From Crocinitomicaceae bacterium (GTDB lineage Bacteria > Bacteroidota > Bacteroidia > Flavobacteriales_D > Crocinitomicaceae): a stretch of DNA of 19,976 bases. The notes beneath the pieces were generated by a model. The model did not search any database. It had not been told where the DNA came from and worked only from the letters and a program-made list of their open reading frames with translations. The stretch spans positions 1 to 19,976 of the forward strand of contig WTIB01000129.1 in NCBI GenBank assembly GCA_011522905.1, given 5' to 3'. Both the position numbers and the translations under genes were made by a program. The first letter of the stretch is position 1. Each line of letters begins with the position of its first letter. Shown piece after piece: positions 1-5,988 of the stretch.

Positions 1-1101
1 AAGCTTGATTTTCTCTATATCCCAATTTTCTTTTTTTGCCGCTTGAAGACAGTTGTTCGAAAGGTTTTTTATTAATTCTGGATTATTTTTTAGGGACATT
101 ATTTTTTTTGCAATTTCAGTCGGGGTGATTTCATCATGAATAATTCCAATGTTATGTTCTGAGATGAATTTCTCAATTTCTTTCAATTTATTACTGAGGA
201 TTGGTGTTCCCGCATGCATGTAATCAAAAAGCTTATTTGGCAGTGCAAGTTCATGATTCATGTTAACGGCCTTATCCATTAACAAACCTAGATCTGCAGT
301 TTGCGTTATTTTCATAAGTTCTTGGTAAGGTCTTCTAGAAATAAAAATAACTGATGCTGAAAGATGATTTGTTTCAACAAGTTCCTTAGCCTTGGGCAAG
401 ATATCTCCATCACCAACAATAAGGAGTTTGCAGTTTTCAGTATGTTTCATGGCGAGAATGGATTCTTCAATGCCACGATCTTGATTCAAGCCTGACCCTT
501 GAATAATAAGAACGAAATCTTCTTCTTTCAAATGTAAAGAGGTTTTACTCACATTACTTGACCGTTCATATAACGGGGGGATGTTTCTTACTACATGAAC
601 AGGAACCTTATATTTTTTACTGTAAATGTCAGCTATCGACTCATTCACTGTAATCACCGTTTTAAGTTTAGGAAAAATCCATTTTTCTATTGTTAACCAA
701 ATTCTTCTCTTTAAATAACTGTTTTTCAACTCACTCACTTCAGTGAATAATTCATGGGTGTCATAAATTATTTTTGCCTTTGGTTTCAATAGATAGGCAG
801 AAAAACACGCTGGTAATGTATCGAGATCATTAGCGTAAATGAGCGAGGTTTTTCTAAAAAGGAGAAAAAATAACAGTCTCAGGTTTAAAAAGAAGTAAAA
901 TAACGGGCCAGATTCAAACCAAAGCTTCATGCGTCTTACTTCGTATGTTCTTGAAGGCATTTGAGGACTATTTTTTTTTGTTCGCCCTATCAAAACAACC
1001 TTATAATCAAGGCTTTCTAATACTAGGCATGTCTTCGCAACCCGATTATCCGTAATCAAATCATTAGAAACGCAAACAATGGCATTTTTTTTCACTTTCA
1101 T
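1..1101 (-). CDS. Glycosyltransferase, family 4-like (3' end cut by window edge)
   Basis: Conceptual translation gives 367 residues from an ATG at 1101-1099 to the window edge with no stop, so the C-terminus is missing, probably by few residues. The layout is that of a two-domain GT-B enzyme, which moves a sugar from a nucleotide donor to a glycan or lipid. The N-terminal acceptor domain starts with a beta strand (NAIVCVSNDLITDNRVAK, residues 6-23) and carries DTHELF at 114-119. Residues 66-84 are hydrophobic and could sit on the membrane face. The C-terminal donor domain starts near 195 (FVLIIQGSG) and contains LLIVGDGD (226-233) and the ELALPNKLFDYMHAGTPIL block (284-302), typical of family 4 donor sites. 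Donor and acceptor cannot be read from sequence. It is divergent from the tRNA-tuf operon; genes that might define a polysaccharide cluster lie outside the window. Family confidence is high, specific role unknown. Confidence 0.85.
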   Translation of the reverse strand, partial: MKVKKNAIVCVSNDLITDNRVAKTCLVLESLDYKVVLIGRTKKNSPQMPSRTYEVRRMKLWFESGPLFYFFLNLRLLFFLLFRKTSLIYANDLDTLPACFSAYLLKPKAKIIYDTHELFTEVSELKNSYLKRRIWLTIEKWIFPKLKTVITVNESIADIYSKKYKVPVHVVRNIPPLYERSSNVSKTSLHLKEEDFVLIIQGSGLNQDRGIEESILAMKHTENCKLLIVGDGDILPKAKELVETNHLSASVIFISRRPYQELMKITQTADLGLLMDKAVNMNHELALPNKLFDYMHAGTPILSNKLKEIEKFISEHNIGIIHDEITPTEIAKKIMSLKNNPELIKNLSNNCLQAAKKENWDIEKIKL

Positions 1102-1175
1102 AAAAGATAGGACAAATAATTGATTTTCTCAACGAACATAAATGAATTCAAAGATTAAAAATATTAATAAAATAG

Positions 1176-1205
1176 TTTGTGATAAAAAAAACTTTCATAC
1201 ATTTG
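1176..1205 (+). promoter_or_regulatory. Bacteroidetes-type promoter of the tRNA-tuf operon
   Basis: A TTTG (-33 element) at 1176-1179 is followed after 18 nt by TACATTTG at 1198-1205, a full match to the Bacteroidetes -7 consensus TAnnTTTG. Transcription would start near 1210, about 60 nt before the first tRNA. It is the best promoter match in the window and sits where the principal promoter of the tRNA-tuf operon is expected. The start site is inferred. Confidence 0.75.
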
Positions 1206-1209
1206 CAGT

Positions 1210-1250
1210 CCCAAAAATAGATGTTTTGGGAGAACTACGTTCTTTTTTTT
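1210..1250 (+). promoter_or_regulatory. Leader hairpins with T-run ahead of the tRNAs (possible attenuator)
   Basis: Two adjacent hairpins lie just after the predicted transcription start. The first pairs CCCAAAA (1210-1216) with TTTTGGG (1224-1230), 7 bp around a 7-nt loop. The second pairs AGAAC (1231-1235) with GTTCT (1239-1243) around a 3-nt loop and runs directly into eight T residues (1243-1250). The second stem is weak, but stacking on the first could stabilise it. The arrangement resembles an intrinsic terminator placed as an attenuator, or a 5' stabilising structure. Pairing is seen; function is inferred. Confidence 0.4.
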
Positions 1251-1267
1251 GTGGTATCAACAATATT

Positions 1268-1341
1268 GCCGATGTAGCTCAGTTGGCCAGAGCAGCTGAT
1301 TTGTAATCAGCTGGTCGGGGGTTCGAATCCCTCCATCGGCT
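1268..1341 (+). tRNA. tRNA-Thr (anticodon TGT)
   Basis: A 74-nt cloverleaf. The acceptor stem GCCGATG (1268-1274) pairs with CATCGGC (1334-1340), followed by discriminator T. The anticodon stem GCTGA/TCAGC encloses loop TTTGTAA with anticodon TGT at 1302-1304, reading ACA. The T arm contains GTTCGAATC. CCA is not encoded. It is the first of four closely spaced tRNAs ahead of tuf and corresponds by position to thrU of the E. coli tufB operon. Confidence 0.97.
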
Positions 1342-1353
1342 CGTATAAATGTT

Positions 1354-1435
1354 GGGGAGATACTCAAGCGGCCAACGAGGACAGACTGTAAATCTGTTGG
1401 TTTTACCTTCGCAGGTTCGAATCCTGCTCTCCCCA
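1354..1435 (+). tRNA. tRNA-Tyr (anticodon GTA)
   Basis: An 82-nt class II tRNA with a long variable arm, as expected for bacterial tRNA-Tyr. The acceptor stem GGGGAGA (1354-1360) pairs with TCTCCCC (1428-1434), discriminator A. The anticodon stem ACAGA/TCTGT encloses CTGTAAA with anticodon GTA at 1388-1390. It lies 12 nt after tRNA-Thr(TGT), so co-transcription and processing from one precursor are likely. It corresponds by position to tyrU in E. coli. Confidence 0.97.
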
Positions 1436-1449
1436 CAGAAAGAAAATAA

Positions 1450-1522
1450 GCGGGAGTAGCTCAGTTGGTAGAGCGTCAGCCTTCCAAGCTGAATGTCGCG
1501 AGTTCGACCCTCGTCTCCCGCT
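1450..1522 (+). tRNA. tRNA-Gly (anticodon TCC)
   Basis: A 73-nt cloverleaf. The acceptor stem GCGGGAG (1450-1456) pairs with CTCCCGC (1515-1521), discriminator T. The anticodon stem TCAGC/GCTGA encloses CTTCCAA, anticodon TCC at 1483-1485, reading GGA and GGG. CCA is not encoded. It lies 14 nt after tRNA-Tyr and matches glyT in the E. coli tufB operon order. Confidence 0.97.
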
Positions 1523-1538
1523 CACTTTCATTTGGGCC

Positions 1539-1610
1539 GCCGGTGTAGCTCAGGGGTAGAGCGCTTCCTTGGTAAGGAAGAGGTCACGAGTTCAAATCTC
1601 GTCATTGGCT
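1539..1610 (+). tRNA. tRNA-Thr (anticodon GGT)
   Basis: A 72-nt cloverleaf. The acceptor strand GCCGGTG (1539-1545) pairs with CATTGGC (1603-1609), with two adjacent G-T (G-U in RNA) wobbles at the fourth and fifth pairs. The discriminator is T. The anticodon stem CTTCC/GGAAG encloses TTGGTAA, anticodon GGT at 1571-1573, reading ACC and ACU. CCA is not encoded. It is the last tRNA before tuf and matches thrT of E. coli by position. Confidence 0.96.
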
Positions 1611-1624
1611 CAAAGTAAAAAAAT

Positions 1625-1636
1625 TGCGCTTGCGCA
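1625..1636 (+). other. Small hairpin between tRNA-Thr and tuf
   Basis: TGCG (1625-1628) can pair with CGCA (1633-1636) around a CTTG loop; CUUG is a stable tetraloop in RNA. It stands alone in an AT-rich 70-nt spacer. It may mark the boundary between processed tRNA precursor and tuf mRNA. Function is unproven. I saw no TAnnTTTG promoter in this spacer. Confidence 0.3.
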
Positions 1637-1680
1637 GAATTATGAATAAATAAATTATTAATTAAGTAACAAATAGAAAA

Positions 1681-2868
1681 ATGGCAAAGGAAAATTTTAA
1701 TCGTTCCAAACCACACGTGAACATTGGTACAATTGGTCACGTAGATCACGGTAAAACAACTTTGACAGCTGCGATTTCAAGCGTATTGTCAAACCAAGGT
1801 CTTGCAGAAGCAAGAGATTTTACCTCAATTGACAACGCTCCTGAAGAGAAAGAGCGTGGTATTACTATTAACACAGCTCACATTGAGTATGAAACAGCGA
1901 ATCGTCATTACGCGCACGTTGACTGTCCTGGTCACGCCGATTACGTAAAGAACATGGTTACTGGTGCTGCTCAAATGGATGGTGCTATTCTAGTTGTTGC
2001 TGCAACTGATGGTCCAATGCCACAGACTCGTGAGCATATCCTTCTAGGAAGACAAGTTGGTGTTCCAAGATTGGTTGTATTCATGAACAAAGTGGATATG
2101 GTGGATGATGAAGAGCTATTAGAATTGGTTGAAATGGAGGTAAGAGAATTACTTTCTTTCTATCAGTACGATGGTGACAACACTCCAGTTATTCAAGGTT
2201 CTGCACTTGGTGCATTGAACAATGAAGAAAAATGGGTTGCTACCGTAAACGAATTAATGGAAGCTGTTGATACATACATTGAACTTCCTCCTCGTGATGT
2301 TGATAAGCCATTCTTGATGCCAGTGGAAGACGTATTTACGATTACTGGTCGTGGTACAGTTGCTACAGGAAGAATTGAGACAGGTGTATGTAACACTGGA
2401 GATCCAGTTGAAATTCTTGGAATGGGAGATGAGAAGTTAACATCTACTGTTACTGGAGTTGAAATGTTCCGTAAAATTTTGGATAGAGGTGAAGCTGGAG
2501 ATAATGTAGGTATCCTTTTAAGAGGTATTGAGAAAGCTCAAATCAAAAGAGGAATGGTTATCTGTAAGCCAGGTTCAACTAAGCCACATCAAGAATTTAA
2601 GGCTGAGATTTATGTATTGAAGAAAGAAGAAGGTGGACGTCACACTCCTTTCCATAACAAATACAGACCTCAATTCTATTTCCGTACAACTGATGTTACA
2701 GGAGAAATTCTATTAACTGATGGTCGTGAAATGGTTATGCCAGGAGACAACGTTACAATCAACGTTAAATTGATTGTACCTGTTGCCATGAATCAAGGTT
2801 TACGTTTCGCAATTCGCGAAGGTGGTAGAACTGTTGGAGCTGGACAGGTTACGGAAATCGTTTCGTAA
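1681..2868 (+). CDS. tuf: Translation elongation factor EF-Tu
   Basis: The 395-residue protein is normal length for bacterial EF-Tu, the GTPase that delivers aminoacyl-tRNA to the ribosomal A site. All GTPase motifs are present: G1 GHVDHGKT at residues 19-26, switch I RGITI at 59-63, G3 DCPGH at 81-85, G4 NKVD at 136-139 and G5 SAL at 174-176. Domains 2 and 3 follow from about residue 205 to the end (motifs RGTVATGRIE and GRTVGAGQV). The start ATG is preceded by the A-rich stretch AAATAGAAAA with no Shine-Dalgarno, usual in Bacteroidetes. It lies 70 nt after the fourth tRNA and is probably transcribed from the promoter near 1176. A terminator-like hairpin follows. Nothing in the coding sequence looks damaged. 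Confidence 0.99.
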   Translation: MAKENFNRSKPHVNIGTIGHVDHGKTTLTAAISSVLSNQGLAEARDFTSIDNAPEEKERGITINTAHIEYETANRHYAHVDCPGHADYVKNMVTGAAQMDGAILVVAATDGPMPQTREHILLGRQVGVPRLVVFMNKVDMVDDEELLELVEMEVRELLSFYQYDGDNTPVIQGSALGALNNEEKWVATVNELMEAVDTYIELPPRDVDKPFLMPVEDVFTITGRGTVATGRIETGVCNTGDPVEILGMGDEKLTSTVTGVEMFRKILDRGEAGDNVGILLRGIEKAQIKRGMVICKPGSTKPHQEFKAEIYVLKKEEGGRHTPFHNKYRPQFYFRTTDVTGEILLTDGREMVMPGDNVTINVKLIVPVAMNQGLRFAIREGGRTVGAGQVTEIVS

Positions 2869-2891
2869 AAAAAATATATAAGTTTAAAATT

Positions 2892-2917
2892 AGGGGAGTG
2901 TTCGCGCTCCCCTTTTT
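2892..2917 (+). terminator. Intrinsic terminator-like hairpin after tuf
   Basis: AGGGGAGTG (2892-2900) pairs with CGCTCCCCT (2905-2913) around a TTCG loop, 9 bp including one G-T wobble, followed by a T-run at 2913-2917. This is a good rho-independent terminator shape. It ends only 2 nt before the mature 5' end of tRNA-Trp, so it either partly ends tuf transcription or acts in processing. No strong promoter is visible between it and secE, which suggests it leaks. Confidence 0.75.
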
Positions 2918-2919
2918 AA

Positions 2920-2992
2920 ACGGGTGTAGCTCAGCTGGTAGAGTAGTGGTCTCCAAAACCATTGGTCGTGGGTTCGAATCCTACCGCCCGTG
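2920..2992 (+). tRNA. tRNA-Trp (anticodon CCA)
   Basis: A 73-nt cloverleaf. The acceptor ACGGGTG (2920-2926) pairs with CGCCCGT (2985-2991), including one wobble, discriminator G. The anticodon stem GTGGT/ACCAT encloses CTCCAAA with anticodon CCA at 2953-2955. The 3' CCA tail is not encoded. It sits between tuf and secE, a placement common to many bacteria, and 21 nt before the secE start, so it is probably processed from a tRNA-secE-nusG transcript. Confidence 0.97.
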
Positions 2993-3013
2993 CAGGATTA
3001 AAAAAAGATACTA

Positions 3014-3226
3014 ATGAAAGTGATTGGGTACATACAAGAGACGTACAATGAGTTGGTTCATAATGTGACATGGCCAACATGGGAAGAATTACAGAACAAT
3101 ACAGTTCTTGTTGTAGTCGCGTCTATTATATTGGCACTTACCATTTTTGTTATGGATAAAGTTTTTGGAAATGATCCAAACTTTTGGTGGAATGGAGTTC
3201 TCGGATATATTTACAATTTTTTCTAA
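3014..3226 (+). CDS. secE: Preprotein translocase subunit SecE
   Basis: This 70-residue protein is the short, single-span form of SecE usual outside the gammaproteobacteria. SecE clamps the SecY channel in the inner membrane during protein export. Residues 1-26 form the amphipathic cytoplasmic helix and carry the conserved block HNVTWPTWEEL (16-26). One transmembrane segment follows at about 30-48 (TVLVVVASIILALTIFVMD). The C-terminal 20 residues are aromatic-rich (FWWNGVLGYIYNFF). Position after tRNA-Trp and 9 nt before nusG is the classic secE-nusG arrangement and supports the call. The ATG at 3014 leaves a normal length. The short size is not a truncation. Confidence 0.95.
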   Translation: MKVIGYIQETYNELVHNVTWPTWEELQNNTVLVVVASIILALTIFVMDKVFGNDPNFWWNGVLGYIYNFF

Positions 3227-3235
3227 TTGATTGAA

Positions 3236-3790
3236 ATGAGTGAAGTTACTAAAAAATGGTATGTCGTTCGCGCGATAAGTGGAAAGGAAAAAAGGGTAAA
3301 GGAATATCTTGAAATAGAGATGGGGCGAATGAAAGCTTTGGATGAGAATATCGACCAGGTTTTAATTCCAACCGAGAAGATATTTCAGATCCGAAACGGA
3401 AAAAAAGTAAATAAAGAAAGAGCATATCTTCCAGGTTATGTGTTGATTGAAGCGGCTTTGGTTGGAGAGGTGAAGCATGTAATCAGAAGCATACCAAATG
3501 TAATTGGATTTTTAGGTACAGAAAAGGGTGGTGAACCCGTACCTATGAGAATGTCGGAAGTCAATCGTATTTTAGGTAAGGTTGATGAGCTGGCAGAAAC
3601 AGAGGAGGAATTGAAAATTCCATTTGTGGTTGGGGAGTCTGTAAAAGTTATTGATGGTCCTTTTAATAACTTCAGCGGTGTAATAGACGACATCAATGAA
3701 GATAAGAAGAAGTTAAAAGTGATGGTTAAGATTTTCGGACGAAAAAATCTTCTCGAGCTGAGCTATATGCAGGTTGAGAAGGAAAGTTAA
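3236..3790 (+). CDS. nusG: Transcription termination/antitermination protein NusG
   Basis: NusG binds RNA polymerase at the clamp, raises processivity and links polymerase to the ribosome or Rho. From the ATG at 3236 the protein is 184 residues. The N-terminal NGN domain (about 7-115) starts with KKWYVVRAISGKEKRVKEYL and includes LPGYVL (65-70). The KOW domain (about 130-180) contains VGESVKVIDGPFNNFSGVI (132-150). An in-frame TTG at 3227, directly after the secE stop, would add three residues (MIE). I prefer ATG 3236 because it gives the common MSE...KKWYVV start. It forms a pair with secE and precedes rplK by 82 nt. The next junction carries a possible regulatory hairpin. Confidence 0.96.
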   Translation: MSEVTKKWYVVRAISGKEKRVKEYLEIEMGRMKALDENIDQVLIPTEKIFQIRNGKKVNKERAYLPGYVLIEAALVGEVKHVIRSIPNVIGFLGTEKGGEPVPMRMSEVNRILGKVDELAETEEELKIPFVVGESVKVIDGPFNNFSGVIDDINEDKKKLKVMVKIFGRKNLLELSYMQVEKES

Positions 3791-3809
3791 TTTGTATTAA
3801 CCGTAGGAG

Positions 3810-3847
3810 TGAACTAGATGATTAAAGCTTCCCATCGTTAAGGTTCA
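3810..3847 (+). promoter_or_regulatory. Candidate leader hairpin upstream of rplK (possible L1 operator)
   Basis: In the 82-nt nusG-rplK spacer, TGAAC (3810-3814) pairs with GTTCA (3843-3847). Inside it GATG (3817-3820) pairs with CATC (3833-3836). The helices are joined by an asymmetric internal loop of 2 nt against 6 nt. In several bacteria and archaea protein L1 represses its own L11-L1 mRNA by binding a leader that mimics its 23S rRNA site. Position and shape fit that idea, but I cannot verify the binding consensus. Pairing is seen; function is inferred. Confidence 0.35.
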
Positions 3848-3872
3848 TGTTTGACTACACAATTTAATATAT

Positions 3873-4319
3873 ATGGCTAAAGAAGTAGCAGGATTGATCA
3901 AATTACAGATCAGAGGCGGTGCAGCTAACCCGGCCCCTCCCGTTGGACCAGCACTTGGTGCGAAGGGAGTGAATATCATGGAGTTTTGCAAGCAATTTAA
4001 TGCAAGAACTCAGGATAAGCCAGGTAAAGTAGTACCAGTCGTAATTACAGTATACAGCGACAAATCGTTTGACTTTGTCTTGAAGACTCCACCAGCAGCA
4101 GTGCAAATCATGGAGCAAATTAAAATCAAAAAAGGTTCATCCGAGCCTAATCGTATGAAAGTAGGTTCTATCACTTGGGATCAAATTAGAACGATTGCGG
4201 AAGATAAGCTTCCTGATTTAAATTGCTTTACTGTTGATTCTGCAATGATGATGGTTGCGGGTACTGCACGTAGCATGGGTGTGAATGTAAAGGGTAAAAA
4301 CGCTCCAAAATCTAAATAA
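3873..4319 (+). CDS. rplK: 50S ribosomal protein L11
   Basis: The 148-residue protein is slightly longer than E. coli L11 (142) because of a Lys-rich tail (KGKNAPKSK). L11 binds the GTPase-associated region of 23S rRNA at the base of the L7/L12 stalk. The N-terminal domain has the proline-rich signature NPAPPVGPALGAKGVNIMEF (19-38), and the C-terminal rRNA-binding domain starts near residue 75. It opens the rplK-rplA-rplJ-rplL group. The ATG at 3873 gives the usual MAKEVAGLIKLQI start. The gene is 8 nt upstream of rplA, so the two are translated from one message and may share control through the leader hairpin at 3810-3847. Confidence 0.98.
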   Translation: MAKEVAGLIKLQIRGGAANPAPPVGPALGAKGVNIMEFCKQFNARTQDKPGKVVPVVITVYSDKSFDFVLKTPPAAVQIMEQIKIKKGSSEPNRMKVGSITWDQIRTIAEDKLPDLNCFTVDSAMMMVAGTARSMGVNVKGKNAPKSK

Positions 4320-4327
4320 TTTACGTT

Positions 4328-5023
4328 ATGAAAAAAATGACAAAAAATAGAAAAGAGATTTTTGGTAAGCATGATTTATCAAAAGCATACTCATTACAGG
4401 ATGCTTGTAACTTAGTTAAGGATATTTCCACAACAAAGTTTGATGCATCTATAGATATGTGTATTCGTCTTGGAGTTGATCCAAGAAAAGCAAATCAAAT
4501 GGTTAGAGGCACAGTTGCTTTGCCACACGGTACAGGTAAGGATGTGAAAGTTCTTGTGCTTTGTACTCCAGATAAGGAGGAAGAAGCTAAAGAGGCTGGA
4601 GCAGATTATTACGGATTGGATGAGTATATCGCGAAGATTAAGTCTGGATGGACTGATGTTGACGTGATTATCACAATGCCATCTGTAATGGGTAAGGTTG
4701 GTGCTCTTGGACGAATTTTAGGACCAAGAGGATTGATGCCTAACCCGAAAACTGGAACTGTTACTATGGAAGTTGGTAAAGCTGTAAATGAAGTTAAATC
4801 CGGAAAAATCGACTTTAAAGTTGACAAGTATGGAATCATTCATTCATCGGTTGGAAAAGTAAGCTTTGACGGGGATAAAATCCGCGATAATGCGAACGAA
4901 CTTCTCCAAACTTTGTTGAAAATGAAGCCTTCATCTGCAAAAGGGACCTATTTTAAGAGTATTTATATTACTTCTACAATGAGTCCTGGAATTCAAATTG
5001 ATGCAAAGTCTGTTAACGCTTAA
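4328..5023 (+). CDS. rplA: 50S ribosomal protein L1
   Basis: The 231-residue protein matches bacterial L1 in length. L1 forms the mobile L1 stalk that helps release E-site tRNA, and in many species it represses its own operon. The domain I ends surround domain II. The best-known signature is seen in domain II: MGKVGALGRILGPRGLMPNP (residues 118-137). The N-terminal region contains the conserved LGVDPRKANQMVRGTVALPH block (49-68). The ATG at 4328 (MKKMTKNRKEI) is preferred over the ATG at 4337 because it matches the usual M-x-K-x-TK start. The stop is 11 nt before rplJ, leaving no room for a long L10-type leader there. Confidence 0.98.
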   Translation: MKKMTKNRKEIFGKHDLSKAYSLQDACNLVKDISTTKFDASIDMCIRLGVDPRKANQMVRGTVALPHGTGKDVKVLVLCTPDKEEEAKEAGADYYGLDEYIAKIKSGWTDVDVIITMPSVMGKVGALGRILGPRGLMPNPKTGTVTMEVGKAVNEVKSGKIDFKVDKYGIIHSSVGKVSFDGDKIRDNANELLQTLLKMKPSSAKGTYFKSIYITSTMSPGIQIDAKSVNA

Positions 5024-5034
5024 TACTTAAGAAA

Positions 5035-5556
5035 ATGACAAGAGAAGAAAAAGCAAAGTATATAGATGAGTTGACCTCGGATTTATCTGAGTCCAATGTA
5101 TTCTATTTGACGGACACTGCAGAGCTTACAGTGGAAGCTGTGAATTCATTACGAAGAAAATGTTTTCACGCCAACATTCGTATGCGTGTAGTAAAGAATG
5201 CACTTTTGGAAAAGGCTATGGATAAAGTAGAAGGTAAAGACTTCGGAGCATTGAAAGATGTTCTGAAAGGAGCTACTTCTATTATGTTGTCAGAGTCATC
5301 AAGTGCACCGGCTAAAATGATTAAAGATTTTCGTAAGAAAAACGATAAGCCCATTTTAAAAGGAGCATACGTTGAGGAAGCAATTTTTATCGGTGACGAT
5401 CAATTAAAGACCCTAGAGTCCATGAAAAGTAAGGATGAACTTATTGGGGAAATTATTGGATTGTTACAGAGTCCTGCCAAAAATGTATTGTCTGGATTGA
5501 AAGGTGCTGGTGGTAAACTCGCTGGTATCATGAAAACGCTCGAAGAAAGAGCATAA
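5035..5556 (+). CDS. rplJ: 50S ribosomal protein L10
   Basis: The 173-residue protein anchors L7/L12 dimers to 23S rRNA at the stalk base. The N-terminal rRNA-binding domain (about 1-125) starts with TREEKAKYIDELTSDLSE and contains the conserved RMRVVKNALLEKA (49-61). The C-terminal helix that binds L12 N-terminal domains is represented by the segment after SPAKNVLSGLKGAGGKLAGI (146-165), ending in MKTLEERA. Length and motifs are normal. It lies 11 nt after rplA and 35 nt before rplL. In many bacteria an L10 leader precedes this gene, but the short gap means that control here must come from elsewhere or lie inside rplA. Confidence 0.97.
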   Translation: MTREEKAKYIDELTSDLSESNVFYLTDTAELTVEAVNSLRRKCFHANIRMRVVKNALLEKAMDKVEGKDFGALKDVLKGATSIMLSESSSAPAKMIKDFRKKNDKPILKGAYVEEAIFIGDDQLKTLESMKSKDELIGEIIGLLQSPAKNVLSGLKGAGGKLAGIMKTLEERA

Positions 5557-5591
5557 TTAATTATTATTAAACCTTTTTAAATTAAAATAAA

Positions 5592-5972
5592 ATGGCTGAT
5601 TTAAAGCAAATTGCAGAAACGTTAGTTAACTTGACAGTTAAAGAAGTAAGTGAGTTAGCGACGATAATGAAAGATGAATACGGAATTGAACCTGCTGCTG
5701 CAGCAGTTGCAGTTGCTGGTGGTGCTGCCGCTGGTGGTGGTGACGATGCTGGTGAAGCTAAAACAGAGTTCGATGTAATCTTAAAAGCTGGTGGACCTAG
5801 TAAATTAGCAGTAGTTAAACTTGTAAAAGAACTTACTGGTACAGGTCTTAAAGAGTCTAAAGACATGGTCGATAACGCTCCTACTACATTAAAAGAAGGA
5901 GTTGCTAAAGACGAAGCTGAAGGGCTTAAAAAATCTCTAGAAGAGGCTGGCGCTGAAGTTGAGATTAAGTAA
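5592..5972 (+). CDS. rplL: 50S ribosomal protein L7/L12
   Basis: The 126-residue protein is the multicopy stalk protein that recruits translational GTPases such as EF-Tu and EF-G. Three parts are visible: an N-terminal dimerisation domain (about 1-33, ADLKQIAETLVNLTVKEVSEL), an Ala/Gly-rich hinge (about 34-56) and a C-terminal globular domain (about 57-126) with TEFDVILKAGGPSKLAVVK and GLKESKDMVDNAP. The hinge DNA is a run of GCT/GGT codons, which produces a false antisense reading frame. The start ATG follows the A-rich TTAAAATAAA. An attenuator-like hairpin lies between this gene and rpoB, as expected where L12 must be made in excess over polymerase. Confidence 0.98.
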   Translation: MADLKQIAETLVNLTVKEVSELATIMKDEYGIEPAAAAVAVAGGAAAGGGDDAGEAKTEFDVILKAGGPSKLAVVKLVKELTGTGLKESKDMVDNAPTTLKEGVAKDEAEGLKKSLEEAGAEVEIK

Positions 5973-5988
5973 TCAATTTATATTATTT

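Noticed and set aside
1102..1175. A promoter for the divergent glycosyltransferase.
   Set aside because: The best candidate, ATTATTTG on the minus strand near 1112-1119, misses the TA of the -7 consensus; too weak to list.
1528..1749. A 73-codon minus-strand frame over tRNA-Thr(GGT) and the tuf start.
   Set aside because: It covers a mature tRNA and an EF-Tu coding region, so it cannot be a separate gene with any support.
2879..2886. TAAGTTTA as a promoter for tRNA-Trp-secE.
   Set aside because: It misses the final G of TAnnTTTG, lacks a -33 element, and lies upstream of the terminator-like hairpin, so it would not bypass it.
3014..3226. secE as a truncated gene because it is only 70 codons.
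   Set aside because: Single-span SecE of about 60-75 residues is the norm in most bacteria; the conserved helix and membrane segment are complete.
3227..3229. TTG just after the secE stop as the nusG start.
   Set aside because: It adds only three residues that are not part of the usual NusG start; the ATG at 3236 fits better. It cannot be fully excluded.
5582..5866. A 94-codon minus-strand frame opposite rplL.
   Set aside because: It arises from the repeated Ala/Gly codons of the L7/L12 hinge read in reverse; the protein is low complexity.
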